Positions 44,738-53,980 of a DNA stretch of 64,000 nt are shown here, one piece after another. Position numbers and translations under genes: made by a program. The DNA comes from Brevibacterium zhoupengii. GTDB taxonomy: Bacteria; Actinomycetota; Actinomycetes; Actinomycetales; Brevibacteriaceae. How positions within the stretch are numbered: position 1 is the stretch's first letter; the number at the start of each line of letters is the position of its first letter. The DNA lies in NCBI RefSeq assembly GCF_021117425.1, contig NZ_CP088298.1, positions 496,001-560,000 on the forward strand, read 5' to 3'. The notes below the pieces were generated by a model. That model was given only the letters and a program-made list of their open reading frames with translations. It had not been told where the DNA came from and did no database searches.

Positions 44738-45499
44738 ATGTATACGGAGATGCGCATTCCCCGGCTGCGCGCCGCACTGTGGACCTCGACCCCGGAGGAC
44801 ACCCCATCGCCTGACCTCGCCGAGGTGGCCGTGCGGGTCCCGCCCGCGACCATCGCACCAGCGGCGTCCCTGATCGTACCCGACGGTTGCATGGACCTCA
44901 TCGTCATCGAATCCAGCGTCGTCATCGCCGGAGCAGACTCCAGCGCTCGCACCTTCAGTGCTCCGGCGACTCACGGAGGCGCAGCTGGCGGGGCGTCGGA
45001 GCAGCCCGCTGCAGAGCCGATTGTGGGGCTGAGGTTCGACCCCGGTGTGCTCCCGCAGCTGCTGGCGACCTCGGCGGCCGAACTCGTCGACCAGGTCACC
45101 CCGCTTGATGCGGTCATCGGACGCAGAGCCTTAGGTACTGGACCTTTCGCGGACGACTCCGCCAGCCGGCTGATGAGCATTGCCGAGGAGCTGACGTCCC
45201 GGGTCGAGTTCAATCACAGGCCGGTCGAGCTGGCGACGCTCTTGGATGTCAGCCCTGACCAGCAACCCAGTCATATCGCCGAGGTGGCCGCGCAGTTCGC
45301 GTACTCACCGCGGCAGCTGCGGAGGCTCTCTGCCGACTGGTTCGGGTACGGGCCCAAGCACTTGGCGAAGGTTCTGCGTTGGCGGGCCGCTCGGGCGCAC
45401 ATCGACGCCGGGCGCACCCGCACAGCGGCCGCGGCTGCGGCAGGATACGCTGACGCGGCTCATCTGTGGAGAGACGAGAAGTCACTGCTGGGACTGTGA
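44738..45499 (+). CDS. AraC-family transcriptional regulator
   Basis: 253 residues: N-terminal sensor-like half (VPDGCMDLIV near residue 48, as in DUF6597-type AraC proteins) and C-terminal AraC helix-turn-helix domain (FAYSPRQLRRLSADWFGYGP, about 188-207, then AAAAAGYADAAHLWRDEK). ATG with AAGGACGAG. The C-terminal domain is short after the second helix-turn-helix. It faces the VOC gene (2-bp gap), with which this AraC type often pairs. Confidence 0.82.
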   Translation: MYTEMRIPRLRAALWTSTPEDTPSPDLAEVAVRVPPATIAPAASLIVPDGCMDLIVIESSVVIAGADSSARTFSAPATHGGAAGGASEQPAAEPIVGLRFDPGVLPQLLATSAAELVDQVTPLDAVIGRRALGTGPFADDSASRLMSIAEELTSRVEFNHRPVELATLLDVSPDQQPSHIAEVAAQFAYSPRQLRRLSADWFGYGPKHLAKVLRWRAARAHIDAGRTRTAAAAAAGYADAAHLWRDEKSLLGL

Positions 45500-45501
45500 C
45501 G

Positions 45502-45918
45502 TCATTGCTCGGGCTGGGAAGTCAGTGCTGCGAAGAGGTCGATCGTGTTGTCATCGGGATCGGAGACCACGGCGTAGCGCTGGCCCCAGAACGCGTCCCA
45601 GGGTTCATGGACGACGCCGGCCACGGGGTCTGCACCGTTGCCACCGGCAGTGAGCTGGGCGAAGGTCGCATCGACAGCCTCGGCGGTGGAGCAGTCGAAG
45701 GCTAAGGACATTTTGTGACCACCGGTCGGCCGCGTCCACTCAGGGTCGATGCTGAGTATGACCGCTTCGGTGTCGAGCAGCAGGCGGAGGCTGCCGGAGG
45801 AGAACTCCGTGTGTTGTGCATCCGCGCCACCGTCGACGAGGTCGAGGCCGAGCACGGAGTAGAACTGTACGGCGGAGGGCATATCTGCGGTGATGATTGA
45901 GATCGCGTCGAGTTTCAT
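45502..45918 (-). CDS. VOC/glyoxalase-fold protein
   Basis: 138 residues with two VOC half-modules (SIITADMPSAVQFYSVLGLD; RYAVVSDPDDNTIDLFA). Convergent with the AraC gene. Such AraC-VOC pairs are frequent in actinomycetes and are usually annotated as glyoxalase or bleomycin-binding proteins. Function unproven. Confidence 0.8.
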   Translation of the reverse strand: MKLDAISIITADMPSAVQFYSVLGLDLVDGGADAQHTEFSSGSLRLLLDTEAVILSIDPEWTRPTGGHKMSLAFDCSTAEAVDATFAQLTAGGNGADPVAGVVHEPWDAFWGQRYAVVSDPDDNTIDLFAALTSQPEQ

Positions 45919-46048
45919 GCCTTCAGGCTATGCGCATGAGAATCGGCCGAGCATGAACAGAACGGCCATCTTGGCGCAGGAATCGAGTTACTCCGTTAGC
46001 GTGAATGAGGGAGCCAGGCACAATTGCGAAGCACAGGAAGAGTGGAAC

Positions 46049-46732
46049 GTGGGAAACAATGAAGTCCTCACCAGCTCACAGATCTTCGACGCCGGTATCG
46101 AGGATTGGAGGCAGCTGGCCGGACCGATCAGAGCACGGTTCCCGACTGACGACTTCGCCCAAGGGCTGGTCTTCGTCAACGCAATCGGCGAAGCTGCAGA
46201 ACAGGCGAACCATGCTCCGGACATCGCTCTCACGAGCACTGGTGTCACTGTCACCTTGAGCAGTCACAGTGTCGGCGGGGTGACCGACGATGATATTGCT
46301 CTTGCTCGAAAGATCAGCGAACTTGCTGCTGAGGCGGGACTGGCCGCTGACACTGCGAGCCTGATGCAAGCCGAGTTCGCTCTCGACACGGGTTCAGGGG
46401 ATCGAACATCCGCCTTCTATGCGGCGCTTCTCGGCGGTGAAACTGCTGGTGTGCACTCGGGAGGCGACCTCGTCGACCCCACTGGTCAGATGAACTCGCT
46501 GCTGTGGTGGCAAGAACCGCGAGAGAACAGCCGGTTCCCGTTGCCGGAGTCAGCGGTCCCGCAGAGCTGGCACCTTGATGTCTGGGTCAGCCATGATGAG
46601 GCCGAGAACAGGATAGCTGCGGCGCTCGCCGCGGGTGGCCATCTCGTCAGCGACAAGGCTGCGCCATCCTACTGGGTTCTAGAAGATCCCGATGGCAACC
46701 GAGCCTGCATCTGTGCACCGATGGTCCACTGA
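46049..46732 (+). CDS. pterin-4a-carbinolamine dehydratase-VOC fusion
   Basis: About 227 residues. The N-terminal ~100 match pterin carbinolamine dehydratase (FVNAIGEAAEQANHAPDI, then VTLSSHSVGGVTDDDIALA). The family's paired His-His-Pro is His-Ala-Pro here, so one catalytic His is lost, while the later His is kept. Residues ~105-227 are a VOC-like module ending SYWVLEDPDGNRACICAP. An upstream frame begins at 45890 within the VOC gene; GTG 46049 with AGGAAG is preferred. May be a structural or altered-function PCD. Confidence 0.75.
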   Translation: MGNNEVLTSSQIFDAGIEDWRQLAGPIRARFPTDDFAQGLVFVNAIGEAAEQANHAPDIALTSTGVTVTLSSHSVGGVTDDDIALARKISELAAEAGLAADTASLMQAEFALDTGSGDRTSAFYAALLGGETAGVHSGGDLVDPTGQMNSLLWWQEPRENSRFPLPESAVPQSWHLDVWVSHDEAENRIAAALAAGGHLVSDKAAPSYWVLEDPDGNRACICAPMVH

Positions 46733-46741
46733 GCAATCGGC

Positions 46742-46758
46742 CGACGGGCCAACCGTCG
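46742..46758. terminator. short hairpin between convergent genes
   Basis: CGACGG-GCCAA-CCGTCG lies between the stops of the PCD-VOC and thioesterase genes. The stem is only 6 bp. Confidence 0.35.
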
Positions 46759-46778
46759 AGCTGTAAGACGGCCGGGCT

Positions 46779-47180
46779 TTAGTCGGCTTCGGGGAGGTAT
46801 TCCTCGAACACGGCTCGCAGCTGCGGGGTCAGAGGCGCGGGCTTCGCAGAATCACGATCGATGTGGACGAGCACGACGCTGTGGTCGAAGACCTGTCGTC
46901 CGTCCTGGTCACCGCGAGTGTTGATGGTGAACGAAGAGTTGCCGAGTTTTGTCACGGACACGCTCATCGTCAGCGTTGGTCCGTACATCACAGGCACCAA
47001 ATAGTCGATGGACTGGTGTGCGACGAGGAGGCCGCCGCCGGTGATGTGGCCGGCCTTGATCTCATGCATCCATCGGATCCGACCCTCTTCGATGAGGGTG
47101 ATCAGGCGAGCGTTGTTCACGTGGCCGAGCATGTCCTGATCGGACCAGCGCACCTCGGGGGAATACTCGAACGTCTTCAC
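46779..47180 (-). CDS. acyl-CoA thioesterase, hotdog fold
   Basis: About 133 residues of the YbgC/4-hydroxybenzoyl-CoA thioesterase family: VRWSDQDMLGHVNNARLITL holds the catalytic Asp and the usual H-V-N-N segment. Hydrolyses an acyl-CoA thioester. GTG 47180 with AGAGG is preferred to TTG 47204. Monocistronic upstream of the ETF genes but on the same strand as them. Confidence 0.82.
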   Translation of the reverse strand: MKTFEYSPEVRWSDQDMLGHVNNARLITLIEEGRIRWMHEIKAGHITGGGLLVAHQSIDYLVPVMYGPTLTMSVSVTKLGNSSFTINTRGDQDGRQVFDHSVVLVHIDRDSAKPAPLTPQLRAVFEEYLPEAD

Positions 47181-47369
47181 AAATGACCTCTTATCTCTCG
47201 GCAATCGGCACTCATCGTGTCAGATTATCGATAGGTGCCGAAATCGACCTCAGTACCGTCCTGATCGATCGTTCTATAGTTAAACAGGACTGGTCGACGA
47301 AAGGAAATTCCGACGGAGTTCGATGACGTTCGGCCTCAGATGTGGTGTTCTCAGCCGCGGCGTTCGACT

Positions 47370-48338
47370 TCAGCCGCGGCGATTCCTGATCTCCTCGTTG
47401 ACTGCGCCGACGACCTCGTGAAGGTCACCGATGATCGCGTAGTCGGCGCGCTGGACCATCGTCGACTCCTCATCGGTGTTGATCGCGATGAGCGTCTTCG
47501 CGCCTTCGATTCCGGCCATGTGCTGGATCGCGCCGGAGATTCCGCAGGCAATGTAGACATCCGGTGCGATCCGGCTGCCGGTCTGCCCGACCTGCTCCGC
47601 ATGCGGCCGCCACCCAAGACCGGTGACGACGCGAGAGACGCCCAGTGCCCCGCCGAGGTGGTCGACGAGTTCGAGGACCTCGCCGAATCCGTTCTCCGAA
47701 CCGACCCCGCGGCCAGCTCCGACGACGGCCTTAGCCTGTGTCAGGCCCGAGGTGTCGTTGCCATCCACGGTGTGAACCTCGGTGCGGACCACGCGGGTCC
47801 GCAGATCCTCGGCCGCAATGTCGAGTTCGTAGTCGAGCACCTCGGGGCTCGTCGCAGTGGTCTCCTCCGGAGTGCAGGCGTGACCGGCGATAGTGAGAAC
47901 CTGCAGGTCACCGTCGAGGACGAGCCTTTCGAAGGCCGTCCCGCCGAGCACCTGCCGCAGCAGACCCTCCTCATCGGCGGCCACGACATTGGCCGCCATC
48001 CGCGACCCGGTCCTCACAGCCACATGTGCCATGAGCTCCATGCCGCGCGGGGTGCCCGAGGCCAACACGGTCCCCGTCTCCGGCGCGATATCGACCAGAG
48101 CCTGCGCCCAGGCAGGTGCCGAATACGCTTCGAGGTCAGAGTGTTCGAGGTGGTGGATGGTCTCCACGCCGAGTGCTGCGAGCTGCTCGGTGGCGGTGTC
48201 GGGGAGGGCGCCGATGACGGCAACGTCGAGGGTCGACCCGGCGAGGACGTCGGCGTTCGTGCGGGCGAAGGTGACCGCCTCGGCGGAGGTCAGCACCACC
48301 TGGCCGGACTCATCTGTTTCGACGAATACGAGAGTCAT
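47370..48338 (-). CDS. etfA: electron transfer flavoprotein alpha subunit
   Basis: 322 residues. FAD-binding C-terminal domain: GRGVGSENGFGEVLELVDHL near 212, then SRVVTGLGWRPHAEQVGQTG and the final YIACGISGAIQHMAGIEG. Partner of the beta subunit upstream (4-nt overlap). Carries electrons from flavin dehydrogenases to ETF:quinone oxidoreductase. Its position beside the dehydrogenase at 49139 indicates it serves that enzyme. Confidence 0.92.
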   Translation of the reverse strand: MTLVFVETDESGQVVLTSAEAVTFARTNADVLAGSTLDVAVIGALPDTATEQLAALGVETIHHLEHSDLEAYSAPAWAQALVDIAPETGTVLASGTPRGMELMAHVAVRTGSRMAANVVAADEEGLLRQVLGGTAFERLVLDGDLQVLTIAGHACTPEETTATSPEVLDYELDIAAEDLRTRVVRTEVHTVDGNDTSGLTQAKAVVGAGRGVGSENGFGEVLELVDHLGGALGVSRVVTGLGWRPHAEQVGQTGSRIAPDVYIACGISGAIQHMAGIEGAKTLIAINTDEESTMVQRADYAIIGDLHEVVGAVNEEIRNRRG

Positions 48339-49135
48339 GACCTGATCACTCCGATCTCTTCCAGAACATCGACCAGGGCATCGGCCGCATCGGGCCCCTC
48401 GCCGAGGATGGTGACTTCGCTTGTCTTCTCCGGCGGCAGTTCGAGGCCGATGCGCGGGTTCCCGGTGCCCGGTTCGGGCGCTACGTATTCGGTGATGCGA
48501 GCCTTCTTCGCCTTCATTCGCCCGGTGATCGAGGGATAGCGCGGGTCGACGCCGCCTTCCTGAATAGCGATGACGGCAGGCAGATCGAGGGCGAAGACCT
48601 CGGTCCCCGCTGGCCCGATTCCGCGTGCCTCGATCGACCCCGATCCGCCGCCGCTGCCTGCGCCGCCTCCACTGGACGTCAGTGTCTGGATTCCTGTCAG
48701 CACGGGATACTCCAGGTCGTAGGCCAGGCGGATGCCGACTTGGAAATCGCCGGTGTCGGCGGCATCATTTCCCAGCAGCACAAGATCGAAGGACTGTCCC
48801 TGTTCGGCGCGATCACGGACGATATCGCCGATGATCTGGGCGATATCCTCGGGCCCGAACGCACCCGGGTCCTCGGCCTCGATGAGAATCCCGTCGTTGG
48901 CGCCCACGGCCACGGCCGCGCGCAGCTGTTCGACCGCCTCGGCGGGGCCCACAGTCAAGACCGTGACCGTGCCGCCTGTGGCTGCGGCCGTTTGAATGGC
49001 CAGTTCCACCGCACATTCCTCGTGCGCCGAGGTGGTGTGGCCCAGACCGGCATCGTCGATGTCCGTGCCGGAGGCGTCGAGCGTGATCTGGCCCGAGATG
49101 TCGGGGATGCGTTTGATGCAGACGAGGATGTCCAT
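48335..49135 (-). CDS. etfB: electron transfer flavoprotein beta subunit
   Basis: 266 residues, AMP-binding ETF domain: MDILVCIKRIPDISGQ at the start, DLVLLGNDAADTGDFQVGIR mid-protein, and LPAVIAIQEGGVDPRYPSI near 191. It contains a Gly/Ser-rich insert (about 154-166). Starts 3 bp after the dehydrogenase stop, so the three genes form an operon. Confidence 0.92.
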   Translation of the reverse strand: MDILVCIKRIPDISGQITLDASGTDIDDAGLGHTTSAHEECAVELAIQTAAATGGTVTVLTVGPAEAVEQLRAAVAVGANDGILIEAEDPGAFGPEDIAQIIGDIVRDRAEQGQSFDLVLLGNDAADTGDFQVGIRLAYDLEYPVLTGIQTLTSSGGGAGSGGGSGSIEARGIGPAGTEVFALDLPAVIAIQEGGVDPRYPSITGRMKAKKARITEYVAPEPGTGNPRIGLELPPEKTSEVTILGEGPDAADALVDVLEEIGVIRS

Positions 49136-49138
49136 GGC

Positions 49139-51652
49139 CTACCTCCGGATGCTCTCGTTGTCGGGATCGAAGAGGGGAGTGGCGTCGATCGAGGCCACCG
49201 TGATGGGGTAGGCCTCCTCCATGTAGACGACGGTGAGCTGGTTGCCCAGGACCGCCTCGGCGGGAGGAAGGAAGGCCATGAGGACATGCTTGCCCAGGCT
49301 CGGGGCCGACCCCGCCGAGGTGACCCATGAGTGCCGTCCATGTCCATCGACGAGCGGTTGCCCCTCCTTGGACAGGATGGGTTCCCCACCGAGCATGTAG
49401 CGCTTCTCCCCGCTGCTGCTCGTGTGGTCATCGACCGTGAGTGAGCAGAGGACCGTCTTCGGGTCCTCCTCGCGGTGGCGCAGGTGGGCGTCGCGGCCGA
49501 CGAAGTTCTGCGCCTTCACCTTCGGTCGGGCCATACCGACCTCGATGACGCTGCGTTCGGAGTCGAGTTCGGCACCGAAGGCGCGGTAGCCCTTCTCGAT
49601 GCGGCCGGTGGTTCCGTAGACGCCGAGCCCGACGGGCACGAGCCCATGCTCACGGCCCGCCTCGGTGAGGACATCCCAGAGTTTGAGCCCGGATTCCATG
49701 GGGACGTAGAGCTCCCAGCCCAGATCGCCGACGTAGGAGATTCTGGAAGCCAGCACCGTCAGCGAACCGATCTCGATGGAACGGGCAGTACCGAACTTGA
49801 AGGCTTCGTGGGACACGTCTGCCTTCGTGACCTGGGAGAGGATGTCCCGTGCTCGTGGCCCCCACAATCCGATCGTCGTCCACGAAGAAGTGAGATCGGC
49901 GATCTGCGCCCCGGTCTCCGGGAGCCGGTCGGCGAACCATTTGACGTCGACCATGCCGTGGGCGGCACCCGTGACGACGCGGAATCGGTCGTGGGCCAGT
50001 CGCATAATGGTCAGGTCCGAGCGGAATCCGCCGGCCTCGTCGAGGACCGGGGTGTAGACGACGCGGCCGATGCTCACATCCATCTGCGCCAGCACGATTG
50101 ATTGGACTGTGTCGAGGGCGGCGGGGCCGAACACGTCGAAGATGACGAAGCTCGAGAGGTCGACGAGACCGGCACGCTCACGCATCGCCAGATGCTCCGC
50201 GTTGGTGATCGGTGACCACCAGCGTGAGTCCCATTCGGCGGTGCGATCCATCACGCGCTCGCCGAATTCCTCGAGCAGGGGTGCATTGGATTCGTACCAT
50301 TGCGGGCGCTCCCAGCCGGCGACCTCGAAGAAGACGGCGCCGAGTTCCTTCTCGCGCTCGTGCATGGGGGAGAGGCGGACGTTGCGATCGGAGGTCCACT
50401 GCTCGCCCGGGTGGACGATGCCGTAGGTCTTGATGAAGGCCTCTGAGGTTCGAGCCTTCACATGCTCGCGGGTGCGCTGGTGGGGGTGGAAGCGGGCGAT
50501 GTCGGCACCTTGGACGTCGACCTCGGGCAGGCCGTTCGTCATCCATTCGGCCACGGCCCGGCCCACGCCCGGGCCTTCCTTGACCCACACCGCTGCCGCC
50601 GACCACAGGCCCTTGACCTCGGGTGATTCGCCGAGGATGGGGGCGCCGTCCGGGGTCAGTGAGAGGAGGCCGTTGATGGCGTAGCGGATCTCGACGTCTG
50701 GGTTGGAGAGGACATCGGGCATGAGTTCGAGGGCCTGTTCGAGTTGCGGGTCGAAGTCATCATCGGTGAAGGGCATCTCCGTAGGGGAGAGCTTCGCGGC
50801 TTCGATCGAAGGGATCTCCTCGGGGTCGTGGAGGATCGCGCGGTGAGCGTAGGAGCCGATCTCCATGTCCGCCCCGTGCTGTCGTTCGTAGCAGAAGGTG
50901 TCCATGTCGCGCACGATCGGGAACGTGATCTCACCCGACTGCTCGGCCAGCTGCGGGACCGGGCCGACGCTGATCATCTGGTGCACCGCCGGTGTCAGCG
51001 GGATTGCGGCACCGGCCATGGCCGCGATGCGCGGACTCCAGACTCCGCAGGCGATGAGGATCTTATCGGTCTCAATCACACCCTTCGTGGTGTGCACTCG
51101 TGCGATCGCCCCGTTCTCGACGTCGATGCCGGTCACCTCGGTGTTCGGTGACACCGTCAGTGCTCCCTTGGCCTGCGCGGATTCGCGCATCATGGTGCCC
51201 GCACCCACGGAGTCGACGACGCCGACCGTCGGTGTCCAGAAGGCGCCGACGATGACGGATGGGTCGAGGAAGGGCACCTTCTCGACGACCTCTTCGGGGG
51301 CGACCAGGTGGGATTCGATGCCCCAGGCCTGCGCCGAGGCCATCCTGCGTCTCAGCTCCTGCATGCGCTCCTGGGTGCGGGCGACTTCGAAGCCGCCGGT
51401 CTGCGTGAAGACGCCGAGTTCTTGGTACTGTCGCACGCTGTCGAGGGTGAGGTCGGTGATTTCGCGGGAGTGATCGACCGGGAAGATGAAGTTCGAGGCG
51501 TGCCCGGTCGACCCGCCCGGATTGGGCAGTGGGCCCTTGTCGACCTGGACGATGTCTCTCCAGCCGAGTTCGGCCAGATGGTGGACGAGGCTGTTGCCGA
51601 CGATGCCCGCGCCGACGACAACGACACTGGCCTGAGTGGGAACGGAAGCCAT
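49139..51652 (-). CDS. FAD-dependent sarcosine/dimethylglycine dehydrogenase
   Basis: About 837 residues in two parts. N-terminal DAO-type FAD domain: VVVVGAGIVGNSLVHHLAEL, then GGSTGHASN with the His that carries covalent FAD in relatives. The C-terminal half is a GcvT/aminomethyltransferase-like, tetrahydrofolate-binding module (ISYVGDLGWELYVP). It matches dimethylglycine oxidase and sarcosine dehydrogenase by plan. Co-transcription with ETF argues for a dehydrogenase; shared control with creatinase argues for sarcosine (inference). ATG 51652 with GAGGAG is chosen over 51724. Confidence 0.85.
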   Translation of the reverse strand: MASVPTQASVVVVGAGIVGNSLVHHLAELGWRDIVQVDKGPLPNPGGSTGHASNFIFPVDHSREITDLTLDSVRQYQELGVFTQTGGFEVARTQERMQELRRRMASAQAWGIESHLVAPEEVVEKVPFLDPSVIVGAFWTPTVGVVDSVGAGTMMRESAQAKGALTVSPNTEVTGIDVENGAIARVHTTKGVIETDKILIACGVWSPRIAAMAGAAIPLTPAVHQMISVGPVPQLAEQSGEITFPIVRDMDTFCYERQHGADMEIGSYAHRAILHDPEEIPSIEAAKLSPTEMPFTDDDFDPQLEQALELMPDVLSNPDVEIRYAINGLLSLTPDGAPILGESPEVKGLWSAAAVWVKEGPGVGRAVAEWMTNGLPEVDVQGADIARFHPHQRTREHVKARTSEAFIKTYGIVHPGEQWTSDRNVRLSPMHEREKELGAVFFEVAGWERPQWYESNAPLLEEFGERVMDRTAEWDSRWWSPITNAEHLAMRERAGLVDLSSFVIFDVFGPAALDTVQSIVLAQMDVSIGRVVYTPVLDEAGGFRSDLTIMRLAHDRFRVVTGAAHGMVDVKWFADRLPETGAQIADLTSSWTTIGLWGPRARDILSQVTKADVSHEAFKFGTARSIEIGSLTVLASRISYVGDLGWELYVPMESGLKLWDVLTEAGREHGLVPVGLGVYGTTGRIEKGYRAFGAELDSERSVIEVGMARPKVKAQNFVGRDAHLRHREEDPKTVLCSLTVDDHTSSSGEKRYMLGGEPILSKEGQPLVDGHGRHSWVTSAGSAPSLGKHVLMAFLPPAEAVLGNQLTVVYMEEAYPITVASIDATPLFDPDNESIRR

Positions 51653-51695
51653 GGCAGGCTCCTCTCCGAAGGCATCTTCGCCTTCAACGGCACAT

Positions 51696-51712
51696 GTTGC
51701 GTAATAAGCAAC
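51696..51712. promoter_or_regulatory. IclR-type operator of the sarcosine dehydrogenase operon
   Basis: On the minus strand GTTGC-TTATTAC-GCAAC, followed by ATGT. The last 11 nt (ACGCAACATGT) are identical to those of the site at 58447 before creatinase, with equal arm spacing. It lies downstream of the promoter at 51771-51743. Confidence 0.65.
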
Positions 51713-51742
51713 TTGACGCACCATGTGAGACTGAGTGCTTTG

Positions 51743-51771
51743 ATCGTCCTCCGCTCGCCGAGGTGTGTCAA
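51743..51771 (-). promoter_or_regulatory. promoter of the dehydrogenase-etfBA operon
   Basis: TTGACA (51771-51766), 17 bp, GACGAT (51748-51743), on the minus strand, in the gap after the iclR gene at 51794. About 90 nt of leader contain the operator. Confidence 0.65.
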
Positions 51772-51793
51772 GGGTGTGTTCGGCAGTCGATCC

Positions 51794-52585
51794 TCAGCCC
51801 TCGCGCCATCCGAACCGTAACGAGATGTCAGTCGCCGCAGCCACCAGCAAGTCCTTTGCGGCATCGACCTTGTCGTCGGTGAAGCGAAACCCCGGACCCG
51901 AGGCAGAGATCGAGGCGATGACATCACCGTGGGCATTGCGGATCGGGGCCGAGACAGCGGTGAGGCCAACCTCGAGCTCATCGATGACGACCGAGAATCC
52001 GGCGGCGACCACCTCGGCGACTTCCGTGAGCAGGCGGGGGATCGAGGTCACCGTGTGCGGGGTGTAGGTCGGCAGCTTTGACTCGAGCGCTGTGCGAATG
52101 CCGGCCTCACTCAAGCCGGATAGCAGTACCTTGCCGTTCGAGGTCGCGTGCAGAGGGATGCGCTGGCCGACCCAGTTGTGGCTCTGGACCGAGGCATTGC
52201 CCGATACCTGGTCGAGATAAAGAGCTGCTCCATCGGAGAGGACTGCGACGTTGATCGTCTCACCGGTGCGTTCGGCCAGAAGCTTGGCGATGGGGCGGGC
52301 TTCCTGGACGATGTCGAGGCGGGCAGTGGTGGCCCCGGCGAGGCGGAGGATGCCCAGGCCCAGACGGTACTTGCCGCGATGCTGGTCCTGTTCGACGAGG
52401 CCGCGAGCTTCGAGCGTGGAGACGATGCGGGAGGCCGTTGACTTGTGCACGCCGAGTTCGGCGGCGATCTCGGTGACGCCTGCGAGTCCGGTGCGGGCGA
52501 TGACTTCGAGGATCGTCACGGCACGGTCGACCGACTGCACCGAACCGGAGTGCACGGAGCCGGAGTGCGTCTCGCTGTTGCTCAT
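51794..52585 (-). CDS. IclR-family regulator, likely for sarcosine/creatine genes
   Basis: About 263 residues: helix-turn-helix (GVTEIAAELGVHKSTASRIV, then TLEARGLVEQ) and IclR effector domain (AVLSDGAALYLDQVSGNASV, ISASGPGFRF). It is directly upstream of the dehydrogenase operon and divergent from a second IclR at 52707. A short HSGSV repeat precedes the DNA-binding domain. ATG 52585 is the most probable start; the frame is open to 52714. Best candidate for the GTTGC-N7-GCAAC sites. Confidence 0.85.
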   Translation of the reverse strand: MSNSETHSGSVHSGSVQSVDRAVTILEVIARTGLAGVTEIAAELGVHKSTASRIVSTLEARGLVEQDQHRGKYRLGLGILRLAGATTARLDIVQEARPIAKLLAERTGETINVAVLSDGAALYLDQVSGNASVQSHNWVGQRIPLHATSNGKVLLSGLSEAGIRTALESKLPTYTPHTVTSIPRLLTEVAEVVAAGFSVVIDELEVGLTAVSAPIRNAHGDVIASISASGPGFRFTDDKVDAAKDLLVAAATDISLRFGWREG

Positions 52586-52706
52586 TTCGAAACTGTAGCT
52601 CACATGACACAACGCGGACAGGGGCGAACCACGCGTGATGTAGGGTGAATGCCGCCGGAGTGCCGATGGTGCCGCGGCGTATCTTTCCCCGACGGAGTTG
52701 AGCGTT

Positions 52707-53456
52707 ATGACCAATGGGACCCAGTCGATCGATCGTGCGGCAGAGATATTGTCGCTGGTGGTGAAGGCGGATGACCCGATCTCCTACACCGAGGTGGTGG
52801 AGTCGACGGAGTTGGCGCGCTCGACGGTCTCACGCCTGCTCTCCGCCCTCGAACGCAATGGGCTCGTCGAACGTGACGGGGACGGGCTCTATCGCGGCGG
52901 GTCTCTGTTCGCGACCTACGCGTCGCGGTTTGACCGGGTCGAAACTCTGGTGACCGCCGCTGATCCCACTCTCCAGCGGCTGAGTGAAGAGACCGGTGAG
53001 ACGGTCAACCTCGCCGTTCCCAGTTCCACCGGCGTCGTCCAAGTCGCACAGGTCGATTCGACCTTCGTCCTCGGCGCCACGAACTGGGTCGATGTCGAGG
53101 TGCCGCCGCACTGCTCGGCGCTGGGTAAGATCATGTACGCCTACGAGATCATTCCGGTCCCCGCCGGCCGTTTGGAACGCCGCACCCCATACACATTGGG
53201 TTCGCGAAAAGAGCTCATGGACAACCTCGCCGAGGTGCGCGAACGCGGGTACGCAATCGTGCACGAGGAATTCGAAGAAGGCCTCGATGCTCTGGCCGCA
53301 CCAGTGTACGGCGTCGACGGCAGAGTTGTCGCAGCTGTCGGCATTTCGGGTCCGACCATGCGGATCGCTGACCACCACGAGACTGTCGGCAAACTCCTCG
53401 TCGACGAAGCCGGTCTGCTCTCCCGCAGCCTTAAGCGCAAGGTCACTCACCGGTGA
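52707..53456 (+). CDS. IclR-family regulator
   Basis: About 249 residues with the IclR plan: DRAAEILSLVVKADDPISYT, ARSTVSRLLSALERNGLVER (about 37-56), and effector domain ending VVAAVGISGPTMRIAD. ATG 52707 preceded by GGAG. Transcribed with the cytosine-deaminase-like gene (24 bp apart), which it probably controls. Confidence 0.85.
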   Translation: MTNGTQSIDRAAEILSLVVKADDPISYTEVVESTELARSTVSRLLSALERNGLVERDGDGLYRGGSLFATYASRFDRVETLVTAADPTLQRLSEETGETVNLAVPSSTGVVQVAQVDSTFVLGATNWVDVEVPPHCSALGKIMYAYEIIPVPAGRLERRTPYTLGSRKELMDNLAEVRERGYAIVHEEFEEGLDALAAPVYGVDGRVVAAVGISGPTMRIADHHETVGKLLVDEAGLLSRSLKRKVTHR

Positions 53457-53480
53457 GTTACTGATTGGATTGGAGTTCTC

Positions 53481-53963
53481 ATGTCGAATGCGCAGTCCCC
53501 GCGGACATCTCTTTCAGCACTGGATCGGCGAATGCTCGATCTGGCGATCGAACAGGCCGAGCTCGGATGGGATGAAGGTGGCGTGCCGATCGGTGCGGTC
53601 CTCGCTCACGGAGATGAGGTTCTTGCAGTGGGCCGCAACCGACGAGTTCAGCAGGGCAGTGCGATCCTTCACGGCGAGACCGATGCTCTAGAACGAGCGG
53701 GACGGTTGCCGGCATCTGTCTATCGCGAATGCACTCTTTACACGACCCTGTCACCGTGCTTCATGTGCGCTGGAAGCGCGCTGCTGTACAGAATCCCCCG
53801 CATCGTCATCGGTGAGAACCGAAACTTCACGGTCTCCGAAGACCTGCTGGCCGCACACGACGTGGAACTCCTCGTCGCTGACGACGAACGGTGCGTAGCC
53901 CTGATGAGACAGATGCTCGATCAGCGCGGTGAAATCTGGAACGAAGACATCGGCGAGCAGTGA
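53481..53963 (+). CDS. cytosine-deaminase-like nucleoside/base deaminase (yeast FCY1 type)
   Basis: 160 residues of the zinc-dependent CDA fold. Zinc ligands are in HGETDALERAGRLP (His about 64, catalytic Glu) and TLSPCFMCAG (two Cys). It resembles fungal cytosine deaminase along its length: VYxxxTLYTTLSPC, IPRxVxGENxNF, DDERC and a terminal WxEDIGE. Deaminates cytosine to uracil in the family; in this creatinine cluster, creatinine deamination to N-methylhydantoin is conceivable (inference). ATG with GGAG. Confidence 0.8.
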   Translation: MSNAQSPRTSLSALDRRMLDLAIEQAELGWDEGGVPIGAVLAHGDEVLAVGRNRRVQQGSAILHGETDALERAGRLPASVYRECTLYTTLSPCFMCAGSALLYRIPRIVIGENRNFTVSEDLLAAHDVELLVADDERCVALMRQMLDQRGEIWNEDIGEQ

Positions 53964-53980
53964 TACCCAGTCGCCAGTGA

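Noticed and set aside
47340..48539. 399-codon plus-strand frame over etfA
   Set aside because: Antisense to an unmistakable ETF alpha gene.
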